Positions 7,836 through 16,379 are shown, numbered from the stretch's first letter. The stretch is 45,849 nucleotides of DNA from an uncultured Lachnospiraceae bacterium (GCA_902489645.1 CABUAW010000014.1:1-45849), one strand, 5' to 3'. Program-made: numbers and translations. Notes: generated from the letters alone by a model not told the origin.

Positions 7836-9245
7836 TTAAGCTTTGTGACCGCCAATCTGACCATTGCGTTCAATGGCTGTGGCGCCCTCTTCAAAGTTCA
7901 TGCCTTTTAATATAGCATTTTTCCCATATTTCTTTTGGATATTCAACATTAATTTTTGGATTTTCCGGTCTCGTTCTATAAGCAGTTCTCTGGAGTCAAT
8001 TTCTGATGGCGTAGTAAACAGTTCATATTGAATATATTTCGGCGCTTTGGACGCGTCGATGACGTTGTTAAAAGTAACGCTCAGTCGGTGAACGTTTAAT
8101 TTTGAATCCACAATACGGTCGTAAAGCGACAGGGCGGCGGTCGAAAGCTCCAGAGCAGAGGAAGTGCAGGTATTCAGGTGGATGCTTCCGTGGGCTGGTT
8201 TTGGAACAGACTGGCCAAAGTGATTTATATGAAGCGGTCCGGTATAGTTTTTCGTGTTTTTATCATATCCGATATGGAGAACAATTTGGTTGGTCATCAA
8301 TTCTTTGTCAACCAGGTCCAATGCCAGACTATCGGTCATTTCGTGAACAACAAGGCGACCTTCATTTTTGGAATATGGACGGGAAAGAACCTGGCCTGAA
8401 CCGATGGAATTACTGTCCGGCTTATAGTTCTTGATATCTTTCATGGTGACAGGTTCCAGGCCCCAGGCGTGGTCAATCAAAAGTTCAGCATCAATGCCGA
8501 AAAGCCGGAATAATAAATCTTCATTGTAAAGAGACATCATTGCCACATCGCCCATTGTGTACATGGCGTTTGCCGTCAGTCGTTTGGCAATGCCATTCCC
8601 TATACGCCAAAAAGATGTGAGAGGACGATGGGACCAAAGTAATTTCCGATAGTCCATCTCATTCAATTCAGCGATTCGCACGCCGTCCGCATCGGCATCG
8701 ATATGTTTGGCAACAATATCCATGGCAATTTTGGCAAGATAAAGGTTGGGGCCTATTCCGGCAGTGGCCGTGATACCTGTCTTAGAAAGTACATCCCGAA
8801 TGATGGTTTTCGCTAAGTCGTGGGGCAGCATGGGGGTGCCGTCCGGATTGCGATAAACAGACCGATAAGAGGTCACGTCCATAAATACTTCATCAATCGA
8901 ATAGACATGGATATCTGAAGCGCTTATATATTTCAGGTAGATGTTATAAATATCAGCGGAGACATCGATGTATCGCTGCATTTGCGGTGTGGCAATTGTA
9001 AGGTCGATGGTTTTTCCGGTAGATGCTTCTATCTGCTTTACTTTTTGTTTTACTTCAAATAATCTGGGACGGCCCGGAATACCGTAGGCTTTCAGTGAAG
9101 GAGAGACGGCCAGACAAATTGTTTTGTCCGTACGGCTTTCATCGGCTACGACCAGATGGGCTTTCAGAGGGTCAAGCCCTCTTTCAACACATTCAACGGA
9201 AGCATAAAAGCTTTTTAAATCAATCGCAATGTAGGTGTAAGACAT
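7836..9245 (-). CDS. Y-family translesion DNA polymerase (UvrX/DinB type)
   Basis: Error-prone polymerase that copies past damaged bases during the SOS response. The 469-residue protein opens with MSYTYIAIDLKSFYASVE, giving the first catalytic Asp and the tyrosine steric gate. It then has YSIDEVFMDV, with the second catalytic Asp-Glu pair, and a helix-hairpin-helix thumb region. The little-finger domain is followed by a C-terminal tail without an obvious clamp-binding motif. I start at ATG 9245, eight bases after AGGAGGAGG; upstream in-frame codons would pass through the LexA boxes. It is the first gene of a pair with a YolD-like protein, the arrangement of Bacillus uvrX-yolD. Confidence 0.92.
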   Translation of the reverse strand: MSYTYIAIDLKSFYASVECVERGLDPLKAHLVVADESRTDKTICLAVSPSLKAYGIPGRPRLFEVKQKVKQIEASTGKTIDLTIATPQMQRYIDVSADIYNIYLKYISASDIHVYSIDEVFMDVTSYRSVYRNPDGTPMLPHDLAKTIIRDVLSKTGITATAGIGPNLYLAKIAMDIVAKHIDADADGVRIAELNEMDYRKLLWSHRPLTSFWRIGNGIAKRLTANAMYTMGDVAMMSLYNEDLLFRLFGIDAELLIDHAWGLEPVTMKDIKNYKPDSNSIGSGQVLSRPYSKNEGRLVVHEMTDSLALDLVDKELMTNQIVLHIGYDKNTKNYTGPLHINHFGQSVPKPAHGSIHLNTCTSSALELSTAALSLYDRIVDSKLNVHRLSVTFNNVIDASKAPKYIQYELFTTPSEIDSRELLIERDRKIQKLMLNIQKKYGKNAILKGMNFEEGATAIERNGQIGGHKA

Positions 9246-9275
9246 AATTTTTGCCTCCTCCTGGAAAAACTTGAC

Positions 9276-9318
9276 AAACATATGTTCTTGATATAAAATT
9301 ATTTTAGAACAAAAGTTC
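9276..9318 (-). promoter_or_regulatory. Two LexA (SOS) boxes upstream of the Y-family polymerase
   Basis: GAAC-AAAA-GTTC at 9307-9318 matches the Firmicutes LexA/DinR core GAACN4GTTC exactly. A second box, AAAC-ATAT-GTTC at 9276-9287, differs at one base. Their centres are 31 bases (about three helical turns) apart, 31 to 73 bases before the start codon. The polymerase-YolD pair is therefore expected to be induced by DNA damage. Confidence 0.82.
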
Positions 9319-9367
9319 GATAAAGTCAAGAGGATACAGACATAGAAATGCGAGGAAGTTTCTGCCA

Positions 9368-10156
9368 TTATGCAGAAATATCTTTTCGGATATATTTCCA
9401 GAAAGCGACCGTAATGCCGACGGCCGCATAGAAGATACCGAGGGCAAGTAAATGTGTGTCAATGGAGCTGTCGGATATGATATCCGCGGCTTCGGCATAG
9501 GCAAAGGGCGTGATATATTTTAAAAATTCGGCCTGACTGCTGATATTTTTAAAGAGATTTAAGAAGTAGAGCAGAGCGGCAAGGGCAAGGCCGGCCCCGA
9601 CGCCGCTGCGGTGTATAAAGGCCGAGATGCCAAAGCAGATACAGGCGATTTCGAGTTGGAGGATGATGTAGGCGCCGTGGAGAAGAAAAAATTCTTTAAT
9701 CGCCAGTTCTTCGCCGATGAAAGCGAAGGATGCGGCGGAGACAGCCATGACGAATAAGTTCATAAGGAGCAACTCAAAGAAAATGGATAAAAGTTTTTGA
9801 AAGATAACTGTCCGGCGCCGAATGGGATGGGTCAGAAGAAATTCTGCCGTCCGTTCTTGTTCTTCTTTAGCAAGGACGGTGATGCCGAGGAGCGCTGCAA
9901 AAAATCCGCCGCCGATGCTCAGGATGTTCCCGCACTCAAGGGCGTAAAAGCCCATAATATCGCCGAAGTTTAAGCGGTCCATTCCAAATGCCCGGGTAAA
10001 GCTGCCCATGTTTGCAAACATAGCAGTCAGGCCGCCCATGTCGGTGTTCATTTCGGGAAACATCAGGATGCAGATAAGAAGCATGAGGGCAATGGCGAGG
10101 GTCCAGGTAATGAGAGAGATACGATTTTGTTTGATTTCATGGAAAAAGAGCGTCAT
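9368..10156 (-). CDS. ABC-2 type transporter permease
   Basis: Integral membrane subunit of 262 residues with six predicted membrane helices, the layout of ABC-2 permeases that pair with a separate ATPase. The cytoplasmic segment with FLLTHPIRRRTVIFQKLL between helices 2 and 3 is typical of the YhgE/ABC2_membrane_3 group. Its start codon overlaps the stop of the upstream ATPase by four bases (ATGA), so the two are translationally coupled. Export of an antibiotic, peptide or lipid is likely from the TetR linkage, but the substrate is unknown. Confidence 0.88.
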   Translation of the reverse strand: MTLFFHEIKQNRISLITWTLAIALMLLICILMFPEMNTDMGGLTAMFANMGSFTRAFGMDRLNFGDIMGFYALECGNILSIGGGFFAALLGITVLAKEEQERTAEFLLTHPIRRRTVIFQKLLSIFFELLLMNLFVMAVSAASFAFIGEELAIKEFFLLHGAYIILQLEIACICFGISAFIHRSGVGAGLALAALLYFLNLFKNISSQAEFLKYITPFAYAEAADIISDSSIDTHLLALGIFYAAVGITVAFWKYIRKDISA

Positions 10157-11034
10157 TGTTTATCGGCCTCCTTTGTGTAATAGTGAAGGAAGATTTCTTC
10201 CAGGTCAGGTTCGGTTATTGTCATATCTGTAACAGGCAGCTTGTTAAGTTCATCAATCAAAACCTTGATGTTACCGTCGTATAAGAAGCTGGTAGAGTTT
10301 TCCGTTTGGGTGATGTTCCTTGCGGACAGTCGCTGCGGCGGTGTGGAGATACCGTGCAGAGTGATTCGGCGGGCCCTGGTGTTTGTCAGTTTTTTTACGG
10401 AATCACAGGCAATCCGGCGGCCGTCACGAATGATGGCGGCATTTTTACAGTGATGCTGGATTTCTGAGAGAACATGAGAAGAGAGGAAAATCGTGGCGCC
10501 CTGCTTATTTCTTTCGTGAATCAATTCGAAAAAGGCTTTTTGCATGAATGGGTCCAGTCCGCTGGTTGGTTCATCCAGAATATATAAGTCGGGTTCATGC
10601 ATAAAAGCACAGACAATAGACACCTTCTTCCGATTCCCCAGAGAAAGTGCTTCGACCTTCTTTTTGGTGTCCAGTTTGAATCGTTCACACAGTCGGCGGG
10701 CTTCATTTCGGCAGTTTTTGCCGTGAAGAGATGCGGACATGTTAAGAATTTCATAGACACACATTCCATGATAAAACATGGTTTCAGAAGGCATATATCC
10801 GATTCGGGAAAGAATTTCAATGTGGTCCTTAATGATATCTTTACCAAAAATCCGGGCGTTGCCGGAAGTGGGAGAAATCAAACCGAGAAGGGTTCGTATA
10901 GTCGTACTTTTTCCTGCACCGTTGGGGCCGATAAAACCGAAGATATCTCCGGCTTCGACAGACAGATTCATGTCAATGATTCCACGGGCTTTCCCATAGG
11001 ATTTTGTCAGATTTTGGGTTTCAATCACATTCAT
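10153..11034 (-). CDS. ABC transporter ATP-binding protein (exporter type)
   Basis: Nucleotide-binding subunit of 293 residues that powers the permease encoded downstream. Walker A is GPNGAGKST (36-44), the signature is divergent (ALSLGNRKK, about 129-137, instead of LSGGQ), Walker B is YILDEP (151-156), and the switch histidine lies in SSHVLSE. The last 70 residues are an accessory domain common in drug and bacteriocin exporters (DrrA/CcmA type). It is sandwiched by ATGA overlaps: its start overlaps the TetR stop and its stop overlaps the permease start. The three genes are one operon. Confidence 0.92.
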   Translation of the reverse strand: MNVIETQNLTKSYGKARGIIDMNLSVEAGDIFGFIGPNGAGKSTTIRTLLGLISPTSGNARIFGKDIIKDHIEILSRIGYMPSETMFYHGMCVYEILNMSASLHGKNCRNEARRLCERFKLDTKKKVEALSLGNRKKVSIVCAFMHEPDLYILDEPTSGLDPFMQKAFFELIHERNKQGATIFLSSHVLSEIQHHCKNAAIIRDGRRIACDSVKKLTNTRARRITLHGISTPPQRLSARNITQTENSTSFLYDGNIKVLIDELNKLPVTDMTITEPDLEEIFLHYYTKEADKQ

Positions 11035-11696
11035 TTTTGGACTCCTCTCTCCGGTGTTTTATGGTGAAAGCCGTCGGATTCTTCCGGTTTTTCACGACAA
11101 TAGGCAGTTTTCCAAAAGTTAAGCATTTCTAAAGTATCCTTCTCCAACTGGTCTAAATTGAACGTTCCCTGCTGTAAAGCCTTCCACAGATAACCTTCCG
11201 AGGTCCAGTACATGGTTTTAAAAATCATTTCCGTGTCCAGCCCGGGACGAAAATATTCGGGGTTAAGTTTTGGCATAAAAAGTGTGGAAATGGACTGAAT
11301 AAGGCCGGCATAACTTTTCTGGATTTCACAGGCAATTTCAGGTTCCTTTTCATAAAATGCTTTTAAAACAAAGCCTGTCAGATTCGGGTATTTTTCCATA
11401 ATGGCTATTTTGGCATATAACCCTCGCCGCATCATTTCAAATAAGTCTGTGGGTTCATAGCAGCCGTAGTCCTTGAATGTATCCATAGTCAGTTGGCTGG
11501 CGGTATTCCACAAAAAAAGATAGAGTTCTTTTTTATTGTGGAAATAGTGAAAGAGCAGAGATTTACTGATACCTGCGGCCCGGGCGATTTCACCGACCGG
11601 GCTTTTTTTATAACTGTTTCTGCTGAATACTTCGTATCCGGCATCAATAATGCGCCGTTGTTTTTCTTCCGGCAAAGTAAAAAATTTTTCATTCAT
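11031..11696 (-). CDS. TetR family transcriptional regulator
   Basis: Repressor of 221 residues. The N-terminal helix-turn-helix (about residues 15-60) shows RIIDAGYEVFSRNSYKKSPV followed by GEIARAAGISKSLLFHYFHN, the classical TetR pattern. The C-terminal two thirds is an unassigned ligand-binding and dimerisation domain with a TetR_C-like helical pattern. I start at ATG 11696, seven bases after GGAGGG. It is the first gene of the ABC exporter operon, and a perfect 7-base inverted repeat lies just upstream. The simplest reading is a ligand-released autorepressor of an efflux operon. Confidence 0.92.
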   Translation of the reverse strand: MNEKFFTLPEEKQRRIIDAGYEVFSRNSYKKSPVGEIARAAGISKSLLFHYFHNKKELYLFLWNTASQLTMDTFKDYGCYEPTDLFEMMRRGLYAKIAIMEKYPNLTGFVLKAFYEKEPEIACEIQKSYAGLIQSISTLFMPKLNPEYFRPGLDTEMIFKTMYWTSEGYLWKALQQGTFNLDQLEKDTLEMLNFWKTAYCREKPEESDGFHHKTPERGVQK

Positions 11697-11720
11697 AGGA
11701 ATCCCTCCATTAACCGTTCC

Positions 11721-11748
11721 GGTCAATTTAAGTATGGCATGATTGACC
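11721..11748 (-). promoter_or_regulatory. Candidate TetR operator
   Basis: GGTCAAT (11721-11727) and ATTGACC (11742-11748) form a perfect inverted repeat with a 14-base spacer, so equivalent positions are 21 bases (two helical turns) apart. It lies 25 to 52 bases before the regulator start codon. Confidence 0.55.
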
Positions 11749-11840
11749 ATTTTTGAGAAGACCCCTGAAAGTAAGTTATTCATGATTCTTACGGACGCTG
11801 CATATATTAGTGTAAAATAGCGGGGGTATGGAGGTGGCGC

Positions 11841-12926
11841 ATGGAGGAAAAGGGCAGAAATGGCCGTATAATTCAGATAGAAATAATGCTTTTAGCTTTT
11901 TTAACCGTATTCGGCGCATTGAGGTGGCTGACGTTAGGTGCGTTGGCCAATGCAAAGATGAGGGCCGGCGGTACGGCGGAGAACGGTCAAACATCGGCGG
12001 AAGAAGCAGATTATATTCGCTGGGTGGATTTTAATGTAAGCTATGAGGCATTGAGCCAGGCATACGACTACGATATTGGCACCTACATGTCGGAGGCTCA
12101 TGTGAGCTGGATTGAACTGCTGGCTTATCTGGCGGCGCGGTATGGCGGTGATTTCAGTCAATATAAAGAAAGAGATATGGCAGAGGCCGCAGAAAAAATC
12201 CAGACCCAGGGGATTGAAGCGCTGACGGCGGATTTAAAATATTATGATTATTATGCAGAAGCCTATGAAGCGGTCCTTGGCGGCATGATTGGCGTTTACG
12301 AGGCAGAGCAGCCCGAAAAGACCACTGAAAATACGTCCTGGAAGCAGGTGTATGGGTTGAAAGCCTTCAGCCCGATTGCAAAGGGGTTTCCATATTCAGA
12401 GTACGATGATTTTGGTGCGTCGCGAAGCTATGGGTATCAGAGAAATCATCTGGGGCATGATATGCTCGGACAGGTCGGGACGCCGATTATTGCCATTGAG
12501 GGAGGGACGGTTCGGGCGCTTGGATGGAATCAGTTTGGCGGCTGGCGTATTGGTATAGACAGCTTTGACGGCAAACGCTATTATTATTACGCCCATTTAC
12601 GTCAGGACAGGCCTTATGCCGAAGGGCTGGAAGAAGGCGACGTCGTTCAGGCCGGCGATGTCATCGGATATATGGGACGCACCGGCTACAGCACTGAGGA
12701 AAACACGAATAATATTGACGTATATCATTTGCATTTGGGGCTGCAGTTGATTTTTGATGAGTCCCAGAGGGAAGGCGCCAATGAAATATGGATTGATGTG
12801 TATCCGCTGACCCGTTTTCTGGCACGTCATACCTCAGAAGCAGTTCGGGATGATGCGACAAAGGAGTGGAGCCGTCGTTATCAGATACGCGACCCGGAGG
12901 CGCCGGCAGACTACGCAGCAGAGTAA
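11841..12926 (+). CDS. Membrane-anchored M23 family metallopeptidase
   Basis: Protein of 361 residues predicted to cut or bind peptidoglycan cross-bridges outside the membrane. One hydrophobic segment (about 11-37) acts as a signal anchor. Residues 55-160 are a helical region without a known domain. The LytM/M23 domain (about 195-310) has the zinc ligands H203 and D207 in HLGHD, His252 in YAHL, and HLHLG (296-300). The ATG at 11841 follows GGAGG by six bases. It precedes spo0A, 189 bases away, on the same strand. A sporulation role, like that of other membrane-anchored M23 proteins, is possible but not shown. Confidence 0.88.
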   Translation: MEEKGRNGRIIQIEIMLLAFLTVFGALRWLTLGALANAKMRAGGTAENGQTSAEEADYIRWVDFNVSYEALSQAYDYDIGTYMSEAHVSWIELLAYLAARYGGDFSQYKERDMAEAAEKIQTQGIEALTADLKYYDYYAEAYEAVLGGMIGVYEAEQPEKTTENTSWKQVYGLKAFSPIAKGFPYSEYDDFGASRSYGYQRNHLGHDMLGQVGTPIIAIEGGTVRALGWNQFGGWRIGIDSFDGKRYYYYAHLRQDRPYAEGLEEGDVVQAGDVIGYMGRTGYSTEENTNNIDVYHLHLGLQLIFDESQREGANEIWIDVYPLTRFLARHTSEAVRDDATKEWSRRYQIRDPEAPADYAAE

Positions 12927-12985
12927 GCGCGGATTTAAGTTTAGCAGATTATTTGATATTTTCTAAAAGAATCTTTGCATAAAAA

Positions 12986-13032
12986 TGTCGATTGAGGTCA
13001 TCCGGTGTCAAATGGGGTCAGGCCGGGTCGAA
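12986..13032 (+). promoter_or_regulatory. Five phased Spo0A-box-like half-sites upstream of spo0A
   Basis: The 5-base core [T/G]GTC[G/A] occurs at 12986, 12996, 13006, 13016 and 13026, an exact 10-base period on one strand. Three copies continue towards the 0A box TGTCGAA: TGTCGAT, TGTCAAA and GGTCGAA. Tandem 0A boxes at 10-bp spacing are the arrangement bound by Spo0A dimers. The array lies just upstream of the -35 box. Confidence 0.6.
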
Positions 13033-13050
13033 GCTTGCGATTGGTTAGTC

Positions 13051-13080
13051 TTGCGATAATCCTTTTTCAGAGAATATAAT
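13051..13080 (+). promoter_or_regulatory. Predicted promoter of spo0A
   Basis: TTGCGA (13051-13056), an 18-base spacer, and TATAAT (13075-13080). AGAGAATAT overlapping the -10 also resembles a sigma-H -10 box, but no sigma-H -35 box is seen at the right distance. Confidence 0.55.
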
Positions 13081-13115
13081 ACAAATAGTTTCGAAGACAG
13101 AAGGAGGAGAATAAG

Positions 13116-13916
13116 GTGAGCAAAATTAACGTGGCGATTGTGGATGACAATGAGCGGATGTTGGGGCTTTTGGAAAATATTTTGAGTGAAGACAGCAGTA
13201 TTTCCGTTGTCGGAAAAGGGGGAGACGGTGTTCAGGCACTGGAGTTGATTCGCGAAAAAGAGCCGGATGTGGTGCTTCTTGATTTAATCATGCCGAAGCT
13301 CGACGGCCTGGAAGTCATGCAGAAAGTGAATCAGGAGAAAAACCTCAAAAAGAAACCGGCATTTATTGTCATTTCAGCCATTGGGCAGGAGAATATTACG
13401 GAAGATGCTTTTGGCCTCGGCGCCAGTTACTATATTATGAAACCATTTGACAATGATGTTGTATTAAATAAAATAAAACAGATACAAAGGGATAAGACGG
13501 TCAAGCTTGTTCATACTAAGCATAACGTGGTATCCGAGAATGTGAGTGAATACACGCCCCACAATCTGGAAACGGATGTGACCAATATTATCCATGAGAT
13601 TGGCGTGCCGGCCCACATTAAGGGATACCAGTATTTGAGAGATGCGATTATAATGTCGGTGGAGAACCGGGAAGTAATTAATTCCATTACGAAAGTATTG
13701 TATCCGACGATTGCGAAGATGAATCAGACGACGCCGAGCCGGGTAGAGCGGGCCATACGGCACGCCATAGAGGTGGCCTGGAGCCGCGGGAAAATGGATA
13801 CAATCAACGAACTGTTCGGCTACACGATTAATACCGGAAAAGGGAAACCGACAAATTCAGAATTTATTGCCCTGATTTCGGATAAAATGCGCCTGGAATA
13901 TAAAACTAAGGGGTAA
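13116..13916 (+). CDS. spo0A: Sporulation master regulator Spo0A
   Basis: Response regulator that starts sporulation and switches transition-state genes when phosphorylated. The receiver domain (1-125) has D10/D11, phospho-acceptor D56 in VVLLDLIMPKLDG, and the conserved Lys in YYIMKPFD. The C-terminal Spo0A DNA-binding domain (about 150-262) has TNIIHEIGVPAHIKGYQYLR, then TPSRVERAIRHAIEVAWSRG, the near-invariant recognition helix. Translation starts at GTG 13116 behind AAGGAGGAG. At 266 residues it has the usual length. It is preceded by a phased array of 0A-like half-sites, consistent with autoregulation. Its presence indicates a spore-forming lineage. Confidence 0.97.
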   Translation: MSKINVAIVDDNERMLGLLENILSEDSSISVVGKGGDGVQALELIREKEPDVVLLDLIMPKLDGLEVMQKVNQEKNLKKKPAFIVISAIGQENITEDAFGLGASYYIMKPFDNDVVLNKIKQIQRDKTVKLVHTKHNVVSENVSEYTPHNLETDVTNIIHEIGVPAHIKGYQYLRDAIIMSVENREVINSITKVLYPTIAKMNQTTPSRVERAIRHAIEVAWSRGKMDTINELFGYTINTGKGKPTNSEFIALISDKMRLEYKTKG

Positions 13917-13930
13917 AATAAATAAATATC

Positions 13931-13968
13931 TTTTAATGTTCTCTCAAATATTGTATAATATATACAAT
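13931..13968 (+). promoter_or_regulatory. glgA promoter with a palindrome over the -10 box
   Basis: TTTTAA (13931-13936), 17 bases, TATAAT (13954-13959). The -10 box is embedded in the inverted repeat ATTGTATA-ATA-TATACAAT (13950-13968). An outer repeat, CTCAAATA (13943-13950) with TATTTGAG (13974-13981), flanks it, and its 3' arm adjoins the ribosome binding site. Confidence 0.55.
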
Positions 13969-13997
13969 AAATGTATTTGAGGGAGGAAACGGATTTT

Positions 13998-15434
13998 ATG
14001 AAGAAGATATTATTTGTATCGTCGGAAGCGGTACCGTTTATAAAAACAGGGGGATTAGCGGACGTTGCCGGCACATTGCCAAAATCATTCAATAAAGATG
14101 AATTTGATGTCCGTGTCGTTATCCCGAAATATCGGGCGATTCCCGAACATTACCGGAATCAGATGAAATACCGGACGCATTTCTATATGGATTTTGCCGG
14201 AGAGAACCGGTATGTCGGTGTGATGGAACTTGAGTGGGGCGGAATTACGTTTTATTTTATAGACAATGAATATTATTTTTATGGAGATAAACCGTATGAA
14301 GACGGCGTTTGGGACCTGGAAAAGTTTGCGTATTTCAGTAAAGCGGCGCTTTCAATTTTGCCGCTGATTGATTTTCAGCCGGATGTGGTTCATTGCCACG
14401 ACTGGCAGACGGGTCTTGTACCGGTGTATTTAAAGACCGATTTCTGCCGCGGTGATTTCTTTGCCAGAATGAAAGCGGTAATGACGATTCACAATCTGAA
14501 GTTCCAGGGCACATGGAATCCAAAGGATATCATGAACATTACCGGTTTGCCGGGATATCTGTTTACACCGGACAAGCTGGAGGCCTATAAGGACGCCAAT
14601 TATCTCAAGGGCGGACTTGTTTATGCGGACTGGATTACGACGGTCAGTCCAACCTATGCGGATGAGATTAAGATGCCGTTTTACGGCGAAGGTTTAAATG
14701 GCCTGCTCTGCGCCCGTTCCGGTCAGCTCAGCGGTATTTTAAATGGCATTGATTATGACGAGTATAACCCGGAGACAGACCAGGCATTACCGTATAATTA
14801 TAATGCGATTAATTTCCGTAAAGTAAAAGTGAAAAATAAACTGGCGCTTCAGGCCGAGCTGGGACTGGAGCAGAATGAACATAAGTTTATGGTAGGCCTT
14901 GTCTCCCGTCTGACAGACCAGAAGGGGCTGGATTTGGTAGCTTATATGATGGACCAGATTTGTACGGAGGATACCCAGCTTGTTGTTCTGGGAACCGGTG
15001 ACAGCAAGTATGAAAATATGTTCCGGCATTTTGCGTGGAAATATCCGGAGCGGGTGTCGGCGAATATTTTCTATTCCGATGAACGTTCCCATAAGATTTA
15101 TGGTTCCTGTGACGCCTTCCTTATGCCTTCCCTGTTTGAGCCTTGCGGACTCAGCCAGTTAATGAGCCTGCGGTATGGGACGGTTCCGATTGTACGTGAG
15201 ACAGGCGGTTTAAGAGATACGGTTCAGCCATATAACGAATATGAATCTACAGGCACGGGCTTTAGCTTTGCAAACTACAATGCCCACGAAATGATGGATA
15301 TTATCAATTATGCAAAACATATCTATTATGACAAAAAACGAGAATGGAACAAAATTATTGACCGGGCTATGGCTGCGGACTTTTCCTGGAATATGTCGGC
15401 GCGCAGATATGAAGATTTGTATCGGATGTTATGA
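13998..15434 (+). CDS. glgA: Glycogen synthase (ADP-glucose type)
   Basis: GT5 glucosyltransferase of 478 residues that extends alpha-1,4-glucan from ADP-glucose. The N-terminus MKKILFVSSEAVPFIKTGGL contains the ADP-glucose-binding KTGGL motif (K16). The C-terminal Rossmann fold has GLVSRLTDQKGLDL and the catalytic-site region PSLFEPCGLSQLMSLRYGTV. I start at ATG 13998; the sequence upstream is promoter. No other glg genes are adjacent, which is unusual because glgA often sits with glgC and glgD. The next gene overlaps it by four bases and is an EamA transporter. Stored glycogen fits the sporulation context but a direct link is inference. Confidence 0.96.
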   Translation: MKKILFVSSEAVPFIKTGGLADVAGTLPKSFNKDEFDVRVVIPKYRAIPEHYRNQMKYRTHFYMDFAGENRYVGVMELEWGGITFYFIDNEYYFYGDKPYEDGVWDLEKFAYFSKAALSILPLIDFQPDVVHCHDWQTGLVPVYLKTDFCRGDFFARMKAVMTIHNLKFQGTWNPKDIMNITGLPGYLFTPDKLEAYKDANYLKGGLVYADWITTVSPTYADEIKMPFYGEGLNGLLCARSGQLSGILNGIDYDEYNPETDQALPYNYNAINFRKVKVKNKLALQAELGLEQNEHKFMVGLVSRLTDQKGLDLVAYMMDQICTEDTQLVVLGTGDSKYENMFRHFAWKYPERVSANIFYSDERSHKIYGSCDAFLMPSLFEPCGLSQLMSLRYGTVPIVRETGGLRDTVQPYNEYESTGTGFSFANYNAHEMMDIINYAKHIYYDKKREWNKIIDRAMAADFSWNMSARRYEDLYRML

Positions 15435-16354
15435 GTAAATATTTACAAAAAACCTGGGTCCTGTGCCTGTTGGCATCGGTAAGCTGCTTCCTTTGGGGAA
15501 GCGCTTTACCAGGTGTCAAAATCGGCTATGACTGGTTTCAGATTGCGTCCGGCGATACGGCAACCCAGATATTATTTGCGGGGTGCCGTTTTTTCCTTGC
15601 GGGTATCTTTGTTATTCTTTTCGGAAGTTTTATAACGGGGGGATTTTTAAGACCCCGCGGTGAAGAGTGGAAGCATGCGGCGCTGATTAGCTTGTTTCAG
15701 ACCATTTTACAGTACCTGCTATTTTATATTGGGCTGGCCCGCACGGCCGGAACGAAAGCGTCGATAATTGTCGGTTCCAATGTATTTATTGCCATTTTGA
15801 CAGCGAGCCTTATTTTCCGTCAGGAAAAGCTGTCCCGCAGGAAAATGCTCGGCTGCGTCATCGGCTTTGCGGGTGTTGTATTGATTCATTTGACGCCGGG
15901 CGGAATGTCTCTGGCGATGAGCTTTGGCGGCGAGGGACTTGTACTTCTTTCGACAGTGGCCTATGCCTTTTCTTCAGTCATTATGAAGAAGTATTCGAAA
16001 ACAGATAACCCGGTCATGCTGAGCGGCTATCAGTTTTTTATTGGCGGAATTGTGATGATGACCGTGGGATTTTTGATGGGAGGGCGGATGTCGCTGCCCT
16101 GTGTAAAGGCGGCGCTGATGCTTTTATATCTGGCTTTTGCCTCGGCGATGGCCTATACGATATGGAGTCAGCTTCTCAAATATAATCCGGTGTCCCGGGT
16201 AGCGGTTTTTTGCTTTATGACACCGGTGTTCGGCGTCATTTTATCGGCAATTTTATTGCATGAATCCGAGCAAATATCGCTCGTTCAGGGCGCTGCCGCA
16301 CTGATTCTCATTACTGTTGGCATTGTTATCAGCCATAGGGAAAATTCCCATTGA
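15431..16354 (+). CDS. EamA/DMT superfamily transporter
   Basis: Membrane carrier of 307 residues with ten predicted helices arranged as two EamA repeats (about 12-145 and 160-300). The repeats start with SVSCFLWGSALPGVKIGYDW and STVAYAFSSVIMKKYSK. Members export amino acids, nucleosides or other metabolites, usually by proton exchange; the substrate here is unknown. Its ATG overlaps the glgA stop (ATGA), so it is translated from the glgA message. The stop codon overlaps the -35 box of the next promoter. Confidence 0.88.
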   Translation: MSKYLQKTWVLCLLASVSCFLWGSALPGVKIGYDWFQIASGDTATQILFAGCRFFLAGIFVILFGSFITGGFLRPRGEEWKHAALISLFQTILQYLLFYIGLARTAGTKASIIVGSNVFIAILTASLIFRQEKLSRRKMLGCVIGFAGVVLIHLTPGGMSLAMSFGGEGLVLLSTVAYAFSSVIMKKYSKTDNPVMLSGYQFFIGGIVMMTVGFLMGGRMSLPCVKAALMLLYLAFASAMAYTIWSQLLKYNPVSRVAVFCFMTPVFGVILSAILLHESEQISLVQGAAALILITVGIVISHRENSH

Positions 16355-16379
16355 CAGTCCGGGAGATATAAGTTAGAAT
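16351..16379 (+). promoter_or_regulatory. Strong promoter of the methyltransferase/ABC importer operon
   Basis: Consensus TTGACA (16351-16356), 17-base spacer, TAGAAT (16374-16379). The start site is expected near 16386, three bases before the first leader hairpin. Confidence 0.75.
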
